Shown here: in pieces, positions 11,205 through 22,726 of the stretch | Layout: every line of letters starts with the position of its first letter | Numbering within the stretch: the stretch's first letter is position 1 | Notes under the pieces: model-generated | Databases searched by the model: none | Seen by the model: the letters and a program-made list of their open reading frames with translations, nothing else | What the model was told of the DNA's origin: nothing | Position numbers and translations under genes: made by a program | Assembly: GCA_940671915.1 (NCBI GenBank) | Contig: CALNVZ010003434.1 | Coordinates: forward strand, 8,871,613-8,935,612 | Direction: 5' to 3' | Source: Paracentrotus lividus | Taxonomy: Eukaryota; Echinodermata; Echinoidea; Camarodonta; Echinidae | DNA length: 64,000 nt

Positions 11205-11510
11205 GCTCAGGCCCCTATTTTTTTTTTTTATTATTATTCTTTTTTTTATTATTATTATTCTTCTCTCTCTCTCTTTCTCTCTATCCGGCTCTTTTTTTCT
11301 TCCCTTTTTTTTTTTTTGTTCTTTGTCTTTTGCCCTTTTTCCTCTTTGTCTTCTTACCCACCCCCTTTTTTCCCTTTCTCTCCTTTCCCTCCCTTTCTCT
11401 CTCTCTCTCTCTCTCTCTCTTCTATTTCCTTTCATCCTTTTCGAAGCCCCTTTTCCCCTATCCGGGGCCAGTGCCCCGTGGGTCCCCCTCAGAGTAGCAT
11501 GATGCTACTC
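11205..11510 (-). repeat. Pyrimidine-rich repeat with GC-rich end
   Basis: T-rich then CT-rich tract, ending in CCCTATCCGGGGCCAGTGCC and GCATGATGC. The complement resembles 25735-25930 and the purine tract at 61330-61540: a GC-rich head followed by a GA tract, so one dispersed family. Leucine/serine-rich frames here are artefacts. Confidence 0.65.
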
Positions 11511-11693
11511 AAGTATAAATCATAATATTGCCCCTATTTACCAATGCTGCAGCAAACCAATCCCCGTTGTATTAATCACAACTTATGAGATCATGAATTT
11601 AGTATTCATTTGAGATATTTCCATCATAAATCTTATCAATTTTTGACGCAGACAAACATCCTAATGAACAAAATATGCGATATAAGAAAAATC

Positions 11694-11775
11694 GGACTCG
11701 TGGGAAAATACTCGGCCTCGTGGGACCGAGTACTCGTGGGATCGAGGACTCGTGGGACCGAGGACTTGTGGGAAG
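11694..11775 (+). repeat. 15-16-bp minisatellite, inverted partner of 7308
   Basis: About five units of GGACTCGTGGGACCGA type, inverted relative to 7308-7435. Confidence 0.85.
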
Positions 11776-12373
11776 ACCCCATCCAGACACAAGGGCCAAG
11801 GAGGTTTCCCTCCTTGCCTGAACCAACATCCCTGGAACCTCCCCCCTATACTTGGATAACCACCGTCAAAGACAACTTTCCCTCACGAAAACTTCCTCAA
11901 ATGGAAATCAGGACCTGTACCCGAAGACAATTATCCCAAGAAAAACTGCGCCTATAATCACCACTATGGATCATAATTACGATCCATGGGGCTACGTAGG
12001 CCGGGTAGATTGTCGATACTAGGGGTGTATTTAGTAGTCATATGGGGTTGTTGGACAAAGGGTGTATTCTAGGGGTAAATGACCTCACAGATAGTTGTAC
12101 GAGAAAGTAGCTAGCCTCGGGATGTTTGAAGTGTTTACACGTGCCTCAGACTTGATTTTTAAAAAATTTTTCTATCTTGTTTAACTCGTTAAACTTATCG
12201 ATAAATAATGACTGGCATAATTTCGAAAATTTTGGCGAATGGGAAGAGGAGGAGGACGAATTCTGAAATCGGTTCTTGACGAAGTGGTTTTGGCCACTGG
12301 GCCGCCTTGCCACCATCTCTTGCGTAATCTCCTCTAAGTTATAAGTTTGTTCAATGCTTATGTTGTATTCCAG

Positions 12374-12678
12374 TGATCAGCCTCCAGACAGAGAACGGGA
12401 GTTAGATGAAATCCTCTTAAAGGTAGCAGAAGCATTACCAGACGATGGTGACGTGTGGAGGCTTGGTTTTAAGTTAGGGATCAAGAAGGCTGCTATCAAA
12501 CTTGCATTGGCGACAAATTGGGCTGACGGCGGGAAGACAACTAATGGCAATGTGGTGCTGCTTCAGAACTGGGCACAGACGGTCAAATCGTCTAAGGTTC
12601 TTCCAACTCTTAGAGCTGCTCTCAAGAAGGTGGAATTAGTTGAAGTAGAGGAGACGTGTCTGCCAAAAGGCTCTGTTG
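12374..12678 (+). CDS. NLR gene exon 2: Death domain
   Basis: The acceptor TGTTGTATTCCAG ends at 12373 and the donor GTAAGC starts at 12679. The exon enters in phase 2 (completing AGT from exon 1) and leaves in phase 1 (a lone G completed to GGT by exon 3). It encodes residues 24-125 of the model. Residues about 30-115 have the Death-fold pattern: an amphipathic helix DEILLKVAEALPDD, the DVWRLGFKLGIKK segment typical of helix 2-3, then an NWAQTV segment and a C-terminal LPTLRAALKKVEL helix. Death domains form homotypic helical-bundle contacts that recruit downstream adaptors or caspases, which fits the NACHT exon 330 bases downstream. A DED or CARD is less likely because of the WRLGFKLG signature. 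The partner protein cannot be named. Reading without splicing stops after a further 33 residues of low-complexity sequence. Confidence 0.87.
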
Positions 12679-13008
12679 GTAAGCTTAGTAATAAAAATAA
12701 TTTCTGTAACAGCGAAATGAATAATAGATGTCTGAAAGTTAATTATGCAGCTTTTTACATTCGCACCTTGAACATATAATAAAAAAAAATAATGGCAGAT
12801 TGAGGAATTCGATGTAAACAGCTTGGCAGTCGGAATTGATATCCAACATCATGTCGTTTTCGTTCAAGAGAGTGTAGTAAAAAAAATAAAAACTTTTATA
12901 AACCTAATTATTAATTTTCTAGAAAACTGCATAGCATGTGTTAAAAAACGTCAGCCTTTATGGCACGATGTCCTTTATTCTTTTTTATTTTTTTTTTCTT
13001 TTCCGCAG

Positions 13009-14531
13009 GTGAAGACGGTGATATGCCAGATGAGATAATCAGACTGAGAGGGCTTTTAAAGAGTAGGTATCGCAAGATATTTAGTGAGGTCAAAATATCG
13101 CCAATGGACTTTGAAGCAAGGGAAGATCTGCAGCACATTTTTGTGAGTCTTGTCTTGCTGGTGGGATTGAACTGGAATCGAGAAAAGCCGATAGATTATG
13201 ATAGTTTGTTTAAATTCATTAAAGCAGAATCACTCAAAACACGTTTGGCTTTCCTTGGGGAAGCTGGTGTAGGGAAGTCAACATTGTTTGCTAAGATCGC
13301 TCTTGATTGGGCACAGGGTAAAATTCTTCAAGAAATCGATCTCCTAATTCTGGAATCATTCCGAGAGGTCGAAGACAGCAAATTCTTTGGGGATATTGTG
13401 ATGAATCACTTTCCAGATGACATGGAAATAAAAGGTGAACAAGTGGATGAATACATCAGAAAACATCAAAGAAAGGTTCTCATCTTACTGGACGGACTAG
13501 ACGAGGCCAAAATCGACATCAAAAAGCCCAACCGCAATAGTTCCGTCGTGTCCATCGTAAGAGGAGATCGGTTCATAGACACGCCCGTCCTTATTGCCTC
13601 TCGTCCTTTTGGAGTTGATCAAATCAAGAGCATTGTGCCGATTCGTGATCAGTATAACTTCATAAGAGTTAAGGGTTTCACGCAGGAAAACATGGAAAGG
13701 TACATCGGACAGTTTTTCAAAGATGATAAAGACTCAGCGGCTACCCTTATTCAATTCGTGAACACGAATGATGCTATCTCTGAACACATGGCACCTATCC
13801 CAATTTTCTGCTGCATGCTATGCTACATGTGGAGAACTCCATCAAGACGAGAAACCTTACTGAACATGAAAACATTGGCACAACTTCTAGCGCTTCTTGT
13901 ATTTTCCCTTCAAGAACAATACTGTTCTAAACACAGTGATGTTGAAGAGGGTTATGAGTTTCACTGGGAGAAAGCTGTTTCATGCATACAAGATATTGGT
14001 AGGGTAGCGTTCCATGGGTTACTCGGAAAACAGCTCATCTTCGACGAAAAGGAGATTGACACGGAGACTGGAATGACAGGATGTGAGGTCGGGATTCTTA
14101 GCAAGGAGAAGAGGAAAGCACCAATCGAAATCAGAAAAACAAAGGGAAAGTTGTATATTCATGAGTTCTCTTTCCCTCACAAGCTCTTTCAGGAATACAC
14201 ATCAAGCGTCTACCTTGCTTCTTTATTCGAGCACGATCCTGACGAATTTAACAGAATTTTGACTGAAAAGCTGTTAACAAACCACAGAGAGTTTACGTAT
14301 GTGTGGTATTTCACTGCCGCTCATGGGGGAAAAGTCGGGAAGAAATTGATGGAAGAACTTTGTGATAAAGTTAAAGACTTAAAATTTGTCCTTGACGTTG
14401 CTTATGAATGTCATGATTCTGGAGACACAATTGATTCTGTCAGGACACTGCTGAACAGGAAGTCTGACCTTGTACTTTCACGTCCATTCACTGCTTATTT
14501 CTTCACATTGGAATCCCTAGGTGAAGAGATT
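13009..14531 (+). CDS. NLR gene exon 3: NACHT ATPase domain
   Basis: The acceptor TTTTCTTTTCCGCAG ends at 13008 and the consensus donor GTGAGT starts at 14532. The exon enters in phase 1 and ends on a codon boundary (residues 127-633). It begins with a region typical of invertebrate NACHT proteins (RLRGLLKSRYRKIF, then a hydrophobic helix). Walker A GEAGVGKST is at 13257-13283, Walker B LLDGLDEA at 13485-13508, and the TPVLIASRPFG sensor segment near 13584-13616. KGFTQENMERYIGQFF (about 13671-13718) follows at the winged-helix boundary, then a helical C-terminal part. All residues expected for ATP binding and hydrolysis are present, so the domain looks functional. By family knowledge it drives nucleotide-dependent oligomerisation of a cytosolic immune sensor. 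If the donor is not used, translation adds VSIELSKVD and stops at 14561. The long first helices and lone exon are usual for sea-urchin NLRs. Confidence 0.94.
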
Positions 14532-14561
14532 GTGAGTATCGAGTTGTCAAAAGTTGATTAA

Positions 14562-14811
14562 AAAAGTAAAAAGTTGCTAGAAGCAAGAACTCGTAATTGA
14601 AAACGAAGGGATTTGTTAACCTTTGAAAGAGTTTGTAAAAACGAATTGGAGTCGATATTCAGAATTTCAATATCGTTCAAGAAATATTAAATCTCGTCAA
14701 AATGTCAGTAACCTCCGTAACTTTAGGAACGCCCTGAACTCGGCCTCTGAAAGCGGTGAACCCACCAGAACAAAATGAATAAAAATCAAGGTACTATGAC
14801 TACTATCAGAT
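14562..14811. other. Start of 20.9-kb intron, no gene seen
   Basis: AT-rich. An AATAAA hexamer at 14778-14783 could serve a read-through, LRR-less transcript ending at the 14561 stop, but nothing else supports it. Confidence 0.4.
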
Positions 14812-15152
14812 AATTCGTTTTTCTGTTTTTGAAACGGAAAAAGCAAAAACGGAATATTGGGCAAAAACTGATTCTGATTCGGTGAAAAATAACAGTCGTT
14901 GATCAATAATTCCTATCAGAAATAAAATATGTAAAATAAAGAAATTGAAAAAACGAACCATTTTTTTCGTTTTACTGTATTTTGAAATATCGTTTTTTCT
15001 TTTTGTTGTTGAAAATAAGAAAATCAAACGCTCATCATCAATTTTCATTTTTTTTTGTTATGACAAAACAGAATATTGAACACCACTTCTGATTCCCTTT
15101 TTTTCGTTTTTCCGTTTTTGTTTTGATAAAACGGAATATTAAACTCGTTTAA
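14812..15152. repeat. 340-bp repeat, left member of intron-end inverted pair
   Basis: From AATTCGTTTTTCTGTTTT to ATTAAACTCGTTTAA. The reverse complement recurs at 35027-35382 with modest divergence. Both ends of each copy resemble each other inverted (CGTTTTTCNGTTTTTG), so a copy may itself be a MITE. It lies 280 bases after the NACHT exon. Confidence 0.88.
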
Positions 15153-15985
15153 TAAGTCGAGCGGGAGCGGCCCCCGTACTAAAAACCAAAAAAAGTTTCT
15201 TGATTTGGGGTCTTTGGGCCCCTCTCCCTTGGTATTTATTTCTTTTTTTGCTTTTTAAGATGCATGATTCATGAATCTGACATTTCAATTGTGGGCTCTC
15301 ATTAGCTCATTAGCTGTACAATGTTAAATACGTAGTTAATTTAGAGCGTTATATTGCCCGGTATACGAGTGTCCTCTCTTCCCTTTCGAGTGTCTTTGTT
15401 CTGGCTCCGCACGCAAAACAGAAAAAAGGAAATATTAAAGATAGCGTCACACTGTCCCGATTTTCAGCTGCGATGGATATACGATGGGGTCATTTTTAGG
15501 GTTTGCGCAGAGTTTAGAAGGTTACACGACGGCACTACCAATCACACGCGAAGGTTACACGAAGATAAGAATTTGTAAAAAAAAAGTTTACCCGAAGGAG
15601 ACACGAATGTCAAACGACGTCGTTTGGGCATCGCAGGCGCGAATCCAAGATGGCCGAATTGAATACATTCTGTGCCGGGGCTAATTGTCTTGGGACAATA
15701 GAAACTTTATTATGTTTGCACATGGGCTAATACGTTTTAGTGAAGAAAGCATCACGTGACCTCCTTACTGTATAAAAATCTTCACCAGACCGCGGTAAAT
15801 TCAATAGCTGATCATAATTCATTGGGAGCAAAACACACTGTACTGTAGAGCTATATTTGTATTGTCTTTGACTCCAATTGAAATTAAACATGCCCCCAAG
15901 GTAGGGAGATGCACCGGGAAGAAAATAGCTGGTAAACACAGATTTGAGAAAAGAAAAGACTTTGATTACATCCAGCATCCAGAGA
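15153..15985. other. No gene seen
   Basis: Contains CAGGCGCGAATCCAAGATGG and TTGAATACATTCTGTGCC near 15634-15680, a divergent single arm of the hairpin at 22593-22726. Frames spanning 15727-16194 run through G-runs and foldback DNA and are not considered genes. Confidence 0.5.
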
Positions 15986-16040
15986 CAGTTAGTCTGTAAG
16001 ATGGGGGGGGGAGGGGGGGGGGAGGCATCCCTCAATTCTA

Positions 16041-19000
16041 AAGGTGGGGGATTAGTCTGTAAGATAAGGACCAAAAAATGGCCTAGATGTTCACTTCCGG
16101 CAGAAAGTGTGAAATTTGGCATGAAAGGGTAATTTAGGGCGCTGATTTTAAAAATTGCCGGCCCCAAGCGATCCGACCTCTCGATCGGCGGCAATTTTGA
16201 AATTCAAGATGGCCGCCATGAAAATAATTAAAACTGCCTAACTAGAGTTCTAAATGGCATGTGGCACTGAAATTTGGTACACAATAGTATTTAGACATCC
16301 TGAATTCAAATATTGCCGGCCCCCATCGATCCGACCACTCAATCGGCCGCCATGAAAATCATTGATATGCCTAACTTGAGTTCTAATTGACATGTAGCAC
16401 TAAAATTTGATACACAGTTGTATTTTGACATCCTGAATTCAAATATTGCCGGCCCCAAGCGATCCGACCTATCAGTCGGCCGCCATCTTGAATTCCAAAA
16501 TGGCCGCCTTGAAAATCATTGATTATGCCTAACTTGAGTTATGAATTACATATGGCACTCAAATTCGTTACACTATGGTATTTTGAAATTTTGATTTCAA
16601 ATATTGCCGGCCCCCATCGTTCCGACCTCTCAATCGGCGGCCCTTTTGAAATTCAAGATGGCCGCCGTGAAAATCATTGATATGCCTAACTTGAGTTCTA
16701 ATGTCATGTGCTATTGAAATTTGGTACACATTGGTATTTTGACACCCTGAATTCAAAGATCGCAGGCCCTAATCGATCTGACCATTCAGGCGGCCGCCAT
16801 CTTGAATTCCAAGATGGCCGCCATGAAAGTTATTGATATGCCTGACTTAAGTTCTAAATGACACATGGTACTGAAATTTGGTACACATTGGTATTTTGAC
16901 ATCCTTAATTCAGATATCAGCCCGGCCCAAACGATCCGACCACACAGTTGGCCGCCATTTTGATTTGCAAGATGGTTGCCATAAAAATAATGGAAAATGC
17001 CGAACTTGCATTCTAAGAGATATGTGGCACTGAAAAATGGTACACAATGGTATTTTTACATTCTTCATTCAAAAATTGTCGATCCCTTGTGATGTAACCA
17101 CTGGGTTGCCCCGTCTATGGTCGGCTTGACAAATCATTGAAAATTACTACTTTGAGTTCCAATTGTCGTGTAGAATTGATTTTTGGTGAACAATTGTACC
17201 TTGACGTCCTGAATTCAAATACTGTCAGTTTTAATAGATTACACCACATAGTTTTCCGCCAGCTTGAATTGTTATTGCCATCAATATAGTAACTGCTTTG
17301 TTAACATTATCACAACGGTCATTTAAAATCGAGTATTTAATGAAATTTAACGTTGAAGGCAAAGTGACGTTTCAAAAGGAGCAAGCTCTACAATGTTCTA
17401 TGTAATGGCCTCCTGATCATCTTGGCCTAAGGGCATTACCGACGAGCTGCATTCAACTTTTTGATGATATTTTACCTACTTTAGAGTATTTTACTTTAAG
17501 TAGCTGCTGTATCCAGTTGATTTTGAGCACCGTCTTGGGCATTCTTGTATAAGAAACTTCTCAAGTGTCCATATATCTTATGTATTTCCTTTTTCTACGA
17601 TTGCGAAATGAAGAAACTCAGTACAAGAGTGACTTTCAGATTGCACCCATTATTGAGAGCTTTCAAGGCCCTTCTGACCTTTACATTTGAATTTCGTTAA
17701 TTTTCCCAAAATTCCAGGTATATTAAATCCTACGCCACCTTTGGACATTTCTGTGATGGTTCTCAGTTAGTCATGCTATAGTAAATTGTAATAAACTCGT
17801 GTTTTCTAAACTTCCAACCTTGTCACATCCCACTACTATCCTAAACAGAAGCAGTTTAGCCTGATTGATCTCATTACTAAACAGGCAGATGTCATCAAGA
17901 TCAAAATTTGAATTTTGTAAAAGAAATGCAAGCGAGAGTAATTGCTCAATGACACTTTTTTGGGGTCACACAAAAGATGCCACAATAATCTCAATGCTAA
18001 CTTTGCCTTCAACCAGAACTTGGGGGAATGCGATCTTTTGGGTAGTCTTTTACCAACTGCAGAGTACAACTCCATATAATAGATAATGCTTTATCTCATG
18101 GAGAAGAAGAAAAATCATGAGCGGCATACCTTTAGTTTTAAAAGGTACGAGGGGCTGATATTCGGTACATGTGGATAAACTGACATGCTAACTTCAGATG
18201 AGCCTACATATTTAAATAAAAAAATGACTGTGAATAGAATATTGGCCGCCATTTCGAATTTAGAGCCTGTCATGAGTTGTAAATGACGACGTCTCCGCGA
18301 CGGAAAAAAGTCATAAAAATAAGCATGTTCTATTTTCTCACAAGACGTCGCAGAAACTCATGAGACATCGCGGTGACTTCTGAACCTTCTCTGAGACGTC
18401 TCCGCGACTATAGTTTGAAACTTGTCTTGAATCTGTCGAAATTCATGGCAAGTGAGATACAACCACCATTGTGCTAATTTTCAGTGCAAGTGCAAAGTTA
18501 GTCATTTTCCATGATATTCATGGCGGCCGATCTAGTGGTCAGATTTCTATGGGCAGATGATATTTTAATTCAGGATATCAAAATACCATTGTGTACCAAA
18601 TGTCAGTATGTCATTTAGAACTCAAGTTAGGCATGTCAATGATTTTCATGGTGGCCATCTTGGAATTCAAGATGGCGGCCGACTGAGTAGTCAGCTCGAT
18701 TGGACCTGGCGATATTTGAATTCAGTATGTCAAAATACTATTGTGTAACAAATTTCAGTACTACAGATTTAGAACTTAAGTTAGGCACATCGTTGATTTT
18801 CATGGCGGCCATCTTGGAATTCAAGATGGCGGCCGACTGAGTGCTTGAATCGATTGGGGCCGCAATATTTTAATTCAGGATGTTAAAATACCATTGTGTA
18901 CCGAATTTGAGTGACAAAAGTCATTTATATCCCAAGTTAGGCATATCAATGATTTTCATGGCGGCCATCTTGGATTTCAAAATGGCAGCCGACCTAGTTG

Positions 19001-19760
19001 TCGGATCGCTTGTGCCGGCAATATTTGAATTCAGGGTGTCAAACTACAGCTGTGTACCAAATTTCAGTGCCTCATGTCAATTAGAACTCAAGTTAGGCAT
19101 ATCAATGATTTTCATGGCGGTCATCTTGGAATTCAAGATGGCGGCCGATTGAGAAGTCTGATCTATGGGGGCCGGCAATATTTGAATTTAGAATGTCAAA
19201 ATACCATTGTGTACCAAATTTGAGTGCCATATGTCATTTATAACTCAAGTTAGGCATATTCAATGATTTTCATGGCGGCCATTTTGGAATTCAAGATGGC
19301 GGCCGACCGAGTGGTCGGATCACTTAGGGCCGGCAATGTTTGAATTCAGGATGTCAAAATACGACTGTGTACCAGATTTCAGTGCCACATGTCAATTAGA
19401 ACTTAAGTTAGGCAGATAAATGATTTTCATGGCGGCCATCTTGGAATTCAAGATGGCCGCTGATTGAGTGGTCGGATCGATGGGGGCTGGCAATATTTGA
19501 ATTCAGGATGTCAAAATACTAATGTGTACCAAATTTCAATCCCACATGCCATTTAGAACTCGAGTTAGTCAGTTTTAATGATTTTCACGGCGGCCATCTT
19601 GAATTTCAAAATGGCCGCCGATCGAGCGGTCTGATCGATTGGGCCCGGCAATTTTTTTAATCAGCGCCCCAAAATACCCTTATGGGCCAAATTTCACACT
19701 TTCTGCCGGAAGTGAACAACTCGACCATTTTTTGGTCCTTATCTTACAGACTAAGTTCCA
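16041..19760. mobile_element. Foldback element 2 with 155-bp repeat arms
   Basis: Second copy of the element at 8085-10785. The left arm 16041-17130 and right arm 18480-19760 consist of inverted ~155-bp units with the same GCCGCCATCTTGAATTCCAA palindromes. Terminal TTAGTCTGTAAGATAAGG (16052) is inverted at 19737-19755. The centre is longer (17131-18480). It includes a segment homologous, in reverse, to the centre of copy 1 (17580-17725 matches 9215-9330 reversed) and a fragment of the CTCCGCGA element. Lies in the giant intron. Confidence 0.9.
18288..18470. mobile_element. Fragment of CTCCGCGA-type TIR element
   Basis: GACGTCTCCGCGACGG, internal GACGTCGCAG and the end AGTGAGATACAACCACCATT match the element at 7489-7867. 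The left terminal repeat is missing or degraded. It is nested in the centre of foldback element 2. Confidence 0.65.
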
Positions 19761-19999
19761 GATTAATCGGAAACATTTCCAGTGAAAATCAGGGGGGAAA
19801 AAAGCAACAACACAAATACAATTGTACATTTGTTATGTTTAGAATGTCACCCAATTTACTTGTTTTTTCTTTTGTAGAGAAAATTTTATTTGACAATTTT
19901 ATGTCAAAATCAATTTTGACAAAGTTATTTTGGACAGATGAGAGAAAATGTGTTAAAAAGGGTTTATTTTAGAACTTGACTTTAAGTTAAATCATGGTA

Positions 20000-20134
20000 T
20001 AATGAGAATGGCAATGATATTAATGATGATGGAGGTGGTGGTGGTGCTGTTCACCACCCTTACAATTATCCTCGTCATCTTCATTATCATCGTGCATGAA
20101 TACAACCACCACCACCATCACCATCGCAATCATC

Positions 20135-20172
<38 letters not shown>

Positions 20173-20340
20173 AATCATCATCATCATAATCACCAGCAAA
20201 TCTACCAACCCCTACCAACTTCATACTTATCCCCATCCTCCACTAAGATCATATTTTTTATCTTCATCACCGCCATCACCAATATATCTCACAACTGCCA
20301 TCACCATTGCCCAACACCATCATCAGTATCATCATGAATA
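20000..20340. repeat. (CAT)n/(CAC)n microsatellite
   Basis: ATC/CAT/CAC triplet repeats with an uninterrupted run at about 20133-20192. His-rich and Ile-rich frames are artefacts. Confidence 0.95.
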
Positions 20341-20544
20341 TGATTGTCATAATCATGTTGTTATGATCAAGTTAACGTTAAAGTCTCAAAGATGGATGAA
20401 ATGAAGCCTTTTCTGGGGAGAAAATTGTTTTGCCTTTTACATTTTATTTTCATTACAGGTCTTGAATGAAATGAGGTTTGAAAGATGACATTTTAAAAAT
20501 CAAACAATACAAATGTAAATGAGAATTTGACGTAATATACAATG

Positions 20545-20760
20545 ACTAGCTGCGCCCGGCGCTACGCGCCGGGGTAGCTAGCGTTTCCACCCCTTGACAG
20601 TTTGAATAAATTTTTTTTTTTTCCCCCGGCCATGCCCAGTTTGCAGCCCCTCCCCCATTTCTGGGCCTGATAAAGTATTCTTTACGGCTTCTCCCCCTCC
20701 CCCTTTTGGCTACCAATAGGGGGCCCCGAACCCTCGTATTCAATCAATTCTCTTGGGGAT
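20545..20760. repeat. Dispersed repeat with CTAGCT...GCCGGGG hairpin
   Basis: Begins ACTAGCTGCGCCCGGCGCTA followed by CGCGCCGGGGTAGCTAG, a compact GC hairpin bounded by CTAG. Then come a T/C-run and GC-rich text. The same hairpin recurs at 22499-22534. A hairpin followed by CTAG resembles a Helitron 3' end, but no helicase or 5' end was seen. Confidence 0.6.
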
Positions 20761-21574
20761 TAAAGCATTGACGTATGAACATGGCCCGCCATAGATGTTC
20801 TTCTTTCCTTTCCCTCTCATCCCTTTATTTCTGTTATTCCTATGCATTAGCTAATCCTTTCTCTGCAACCCTCAACTTTTTGGTCAATATAATAACGAAA
20901 AAGAAGGAGTAAGTTGATAATGACAGGCAGATTAAAAATAAAGTTAGAATGATGAAATTTAATTTTATTGTTCATGATAAACGTGGGTACGTACGCATTT
21001 ATTTATTTATTTATTTATTATTAATTTGTTATTCTTCGATTTCATTTTGACTGTTCTTTCCCTCTATCATTCTATCTCTCTTATTTTGTTCCTGTCCCTG
21101 TTCCAATTCGCACTGTACCATATCGCTTACTATATTTTGTTCGAAAACTTCCCTCTATTTCTTTGCCGCTTTTCTTTGCTAAGCACTCTCTTTCTGTCTG
21201 TCTTCTGGTTGTTCCATTTTTATTTTTATTTTTCCTAACCTGTTTTGATACACCCATTTATATTCTTTTTTGGCAATTATTGTAAAATAAAAATTAGTTG
21301 AGTCGTTTTCCTCCCGTTTATCAATTCATGTCCTTTTTTCGATTATGTTCGTTTCCTTTATTTTTGTTTATTTTATTATTTATTTATTAAGTGACCTTCG
21401 TATAATTATATTCGTATTCCAATAAAATCCGGATCTTGTTCATTTCTCTCCTCTCTCCGTCTTCTCTCTCTCCGTCTTCTCTCTCTCCGTCCCTGATCCT
21501 AATTCTCTCTCGAAATATCTTCCCTCTTTCATATTCCTTTATTCGATGACTTAACCGTCCTGTTCTATTACACA

Positions 21575-21618
<44 letters not shown>

Positions 21619-21620
21619 TT
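20761..21620. other. Low-complexity AT/CT-rich region
   Basis: Holds TTTA repeats (20998-21030), CT-rich tracts (21438-21490, 21573-21593) and a CA run (21592-21616). No gene seen. Confidence 0.7.
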
Positions 21621-22330
21621 TTCATTAGGAGTTTGAATTTTGCAATCCTAAATCGAAAGATATAACCTTTATTGATTTTCAACAAAATCATATATACTGA
21701 GTCAATCAACACTCTATAGTACGTTAATCCGACAATCCCCTACGACAGCGCGGGTCGCACCAATCAAGAAGCTAGGTTGTTATCCCAAGAGTAACTAAAG
21801 GCCATCGGACACTGACAGGTGTGTCTATTCTGCATATCCTATCACGGCAAATTAAATAAAAATTGGACCCGGTTCTTCAAAAATACTGGTTTAAAAAGTG
21901 TCGCATTTCGAAAAATGTTTGCTCTGTTAGGAGAACTTTTAACGTAGATTTCAACTATACCAATTTCGAATTGTGATTTCAATCACTTATCAATCTGGGT
22001 TTTTCCCTCAAAATGAAATCGGCAGGCACTAATCGGATTAACTCGAGCGAGCCACACGCCGTTTTCAGATGAAAGACTAACCGTTCAGACGTTTTTCTTT
22101 CTTCATCATCAGCGGTTGGCACACACCTTGCCTAGAAAGCGCGTTGGACGGAGTCGTGAAATACCGGTCCAGTCTTGAAAGAAGACAGGGACACTTCCGA
22201 CGGAAACTATTGCGAAATTTTCGCAGGGAGGTCAAATGGCTCATGGCACTGCATGCTGTCTTGGGCCATATGCCTAAGGTAGCTTTTTAAAAGTTTATTT
22301 TACCCCCTCTGTTCTTGTCTTCTTGGGCTT
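21621..22330. repeat. Unclassified moderately GC-rich repeat
   Basis: The 3' part (22200-22330: GCGAAATTTTCGCAGGGAGG, CAAATGGCTCATGGCACTGC, TTTTACCCCCTC) recurs at 29835-30000. It has no ORF and is not an rRNA I can recognise. It may be part of a retroelement untranslated region. Confidence 0.55.
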
Positions 22331-22498
22331 AAGGATATCGTCGTCGAATCGGAGATCGATGCGGGCTGAAAATGCGGCGATACCGTGACGGGCAGCCGAC
22401 CCGACCCGTGGGCCAAAATTGAGGCAAAGGCGAGGCGGATCGGAGGAGGAGATGCGGATATGATCACTCCTCGATTTTCTTAGCGTATTATTATAGCG

Positions 22499-22534
22499 AC
22501 TAGCTGCACCCGGCGCTACACGCCGGGGCAGCTA
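22499..22534. repeat. CTAGCTGC...GGGGCAGCTAG hairpin
   Basis: Second copy of the compact GC hairpin seen at 20547-20582, differing at a few loop-proximal bases. Confidence 0.8.
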
Positions 22535-22592
22535 GCAGGTCCACCCCGTACAGTTTGAAAAAGTGTTTCTTTCATTCCCTCAACCCTTCTTT

Positions 22593-22726
22593 CAGGCGCG
22601 GATCCAAGAAAATCGAATTGAATGCATTTCGGGGGCCCAATTGTCTGGGGACAAAGAGCCGCTTTTGTTCCCAGACAATTGGGCCCCCGAAATGCATTCA
22701 ATTCGATTTTCTTCGATCCGCGCCTG
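22593..22726. repeat. Near-perfect 58-bp-arm hairpin
   Basis: CAGGCGCGGATCCAAGAAAA (22593) pairs with TTTTCTTCGATCCGCGCCTG (ending 22726). GAATGCATTTCGGGGGCCCA and its complement are identical. The loop is about 15-18 bases around 22652-22668. A single-arm relative lies at 15634-15680. Confidence 0.93.

Noticed and set aside
15727..16194. 155-codon minus-strand frame
   Set aside because: Crosses G-runs and the end of foldback element 2; no domain-like pattern, and the same DNA in copy 1 is not open.
20002..20404. His-rich and Ile-rich frames
   Set aside because: Products of the CAT/CAC microsatellite.
20545..20585. Helitron 3' end
   Set aside because: Hairpin plus CTAG is suggestive, but there is no AT target context on the right side, no 5' TC end and no Rep/helicase sequence nearby.
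21621..22330. Thought of a mitochondrial or nuclear rRNA fragment because of CGACAGCGCGGGTCGC-like text
   Set aside because: No extended match to conserved rRNA segments that I can recognise; part of it recurs at 29835-30000 as an ordinary repeat.
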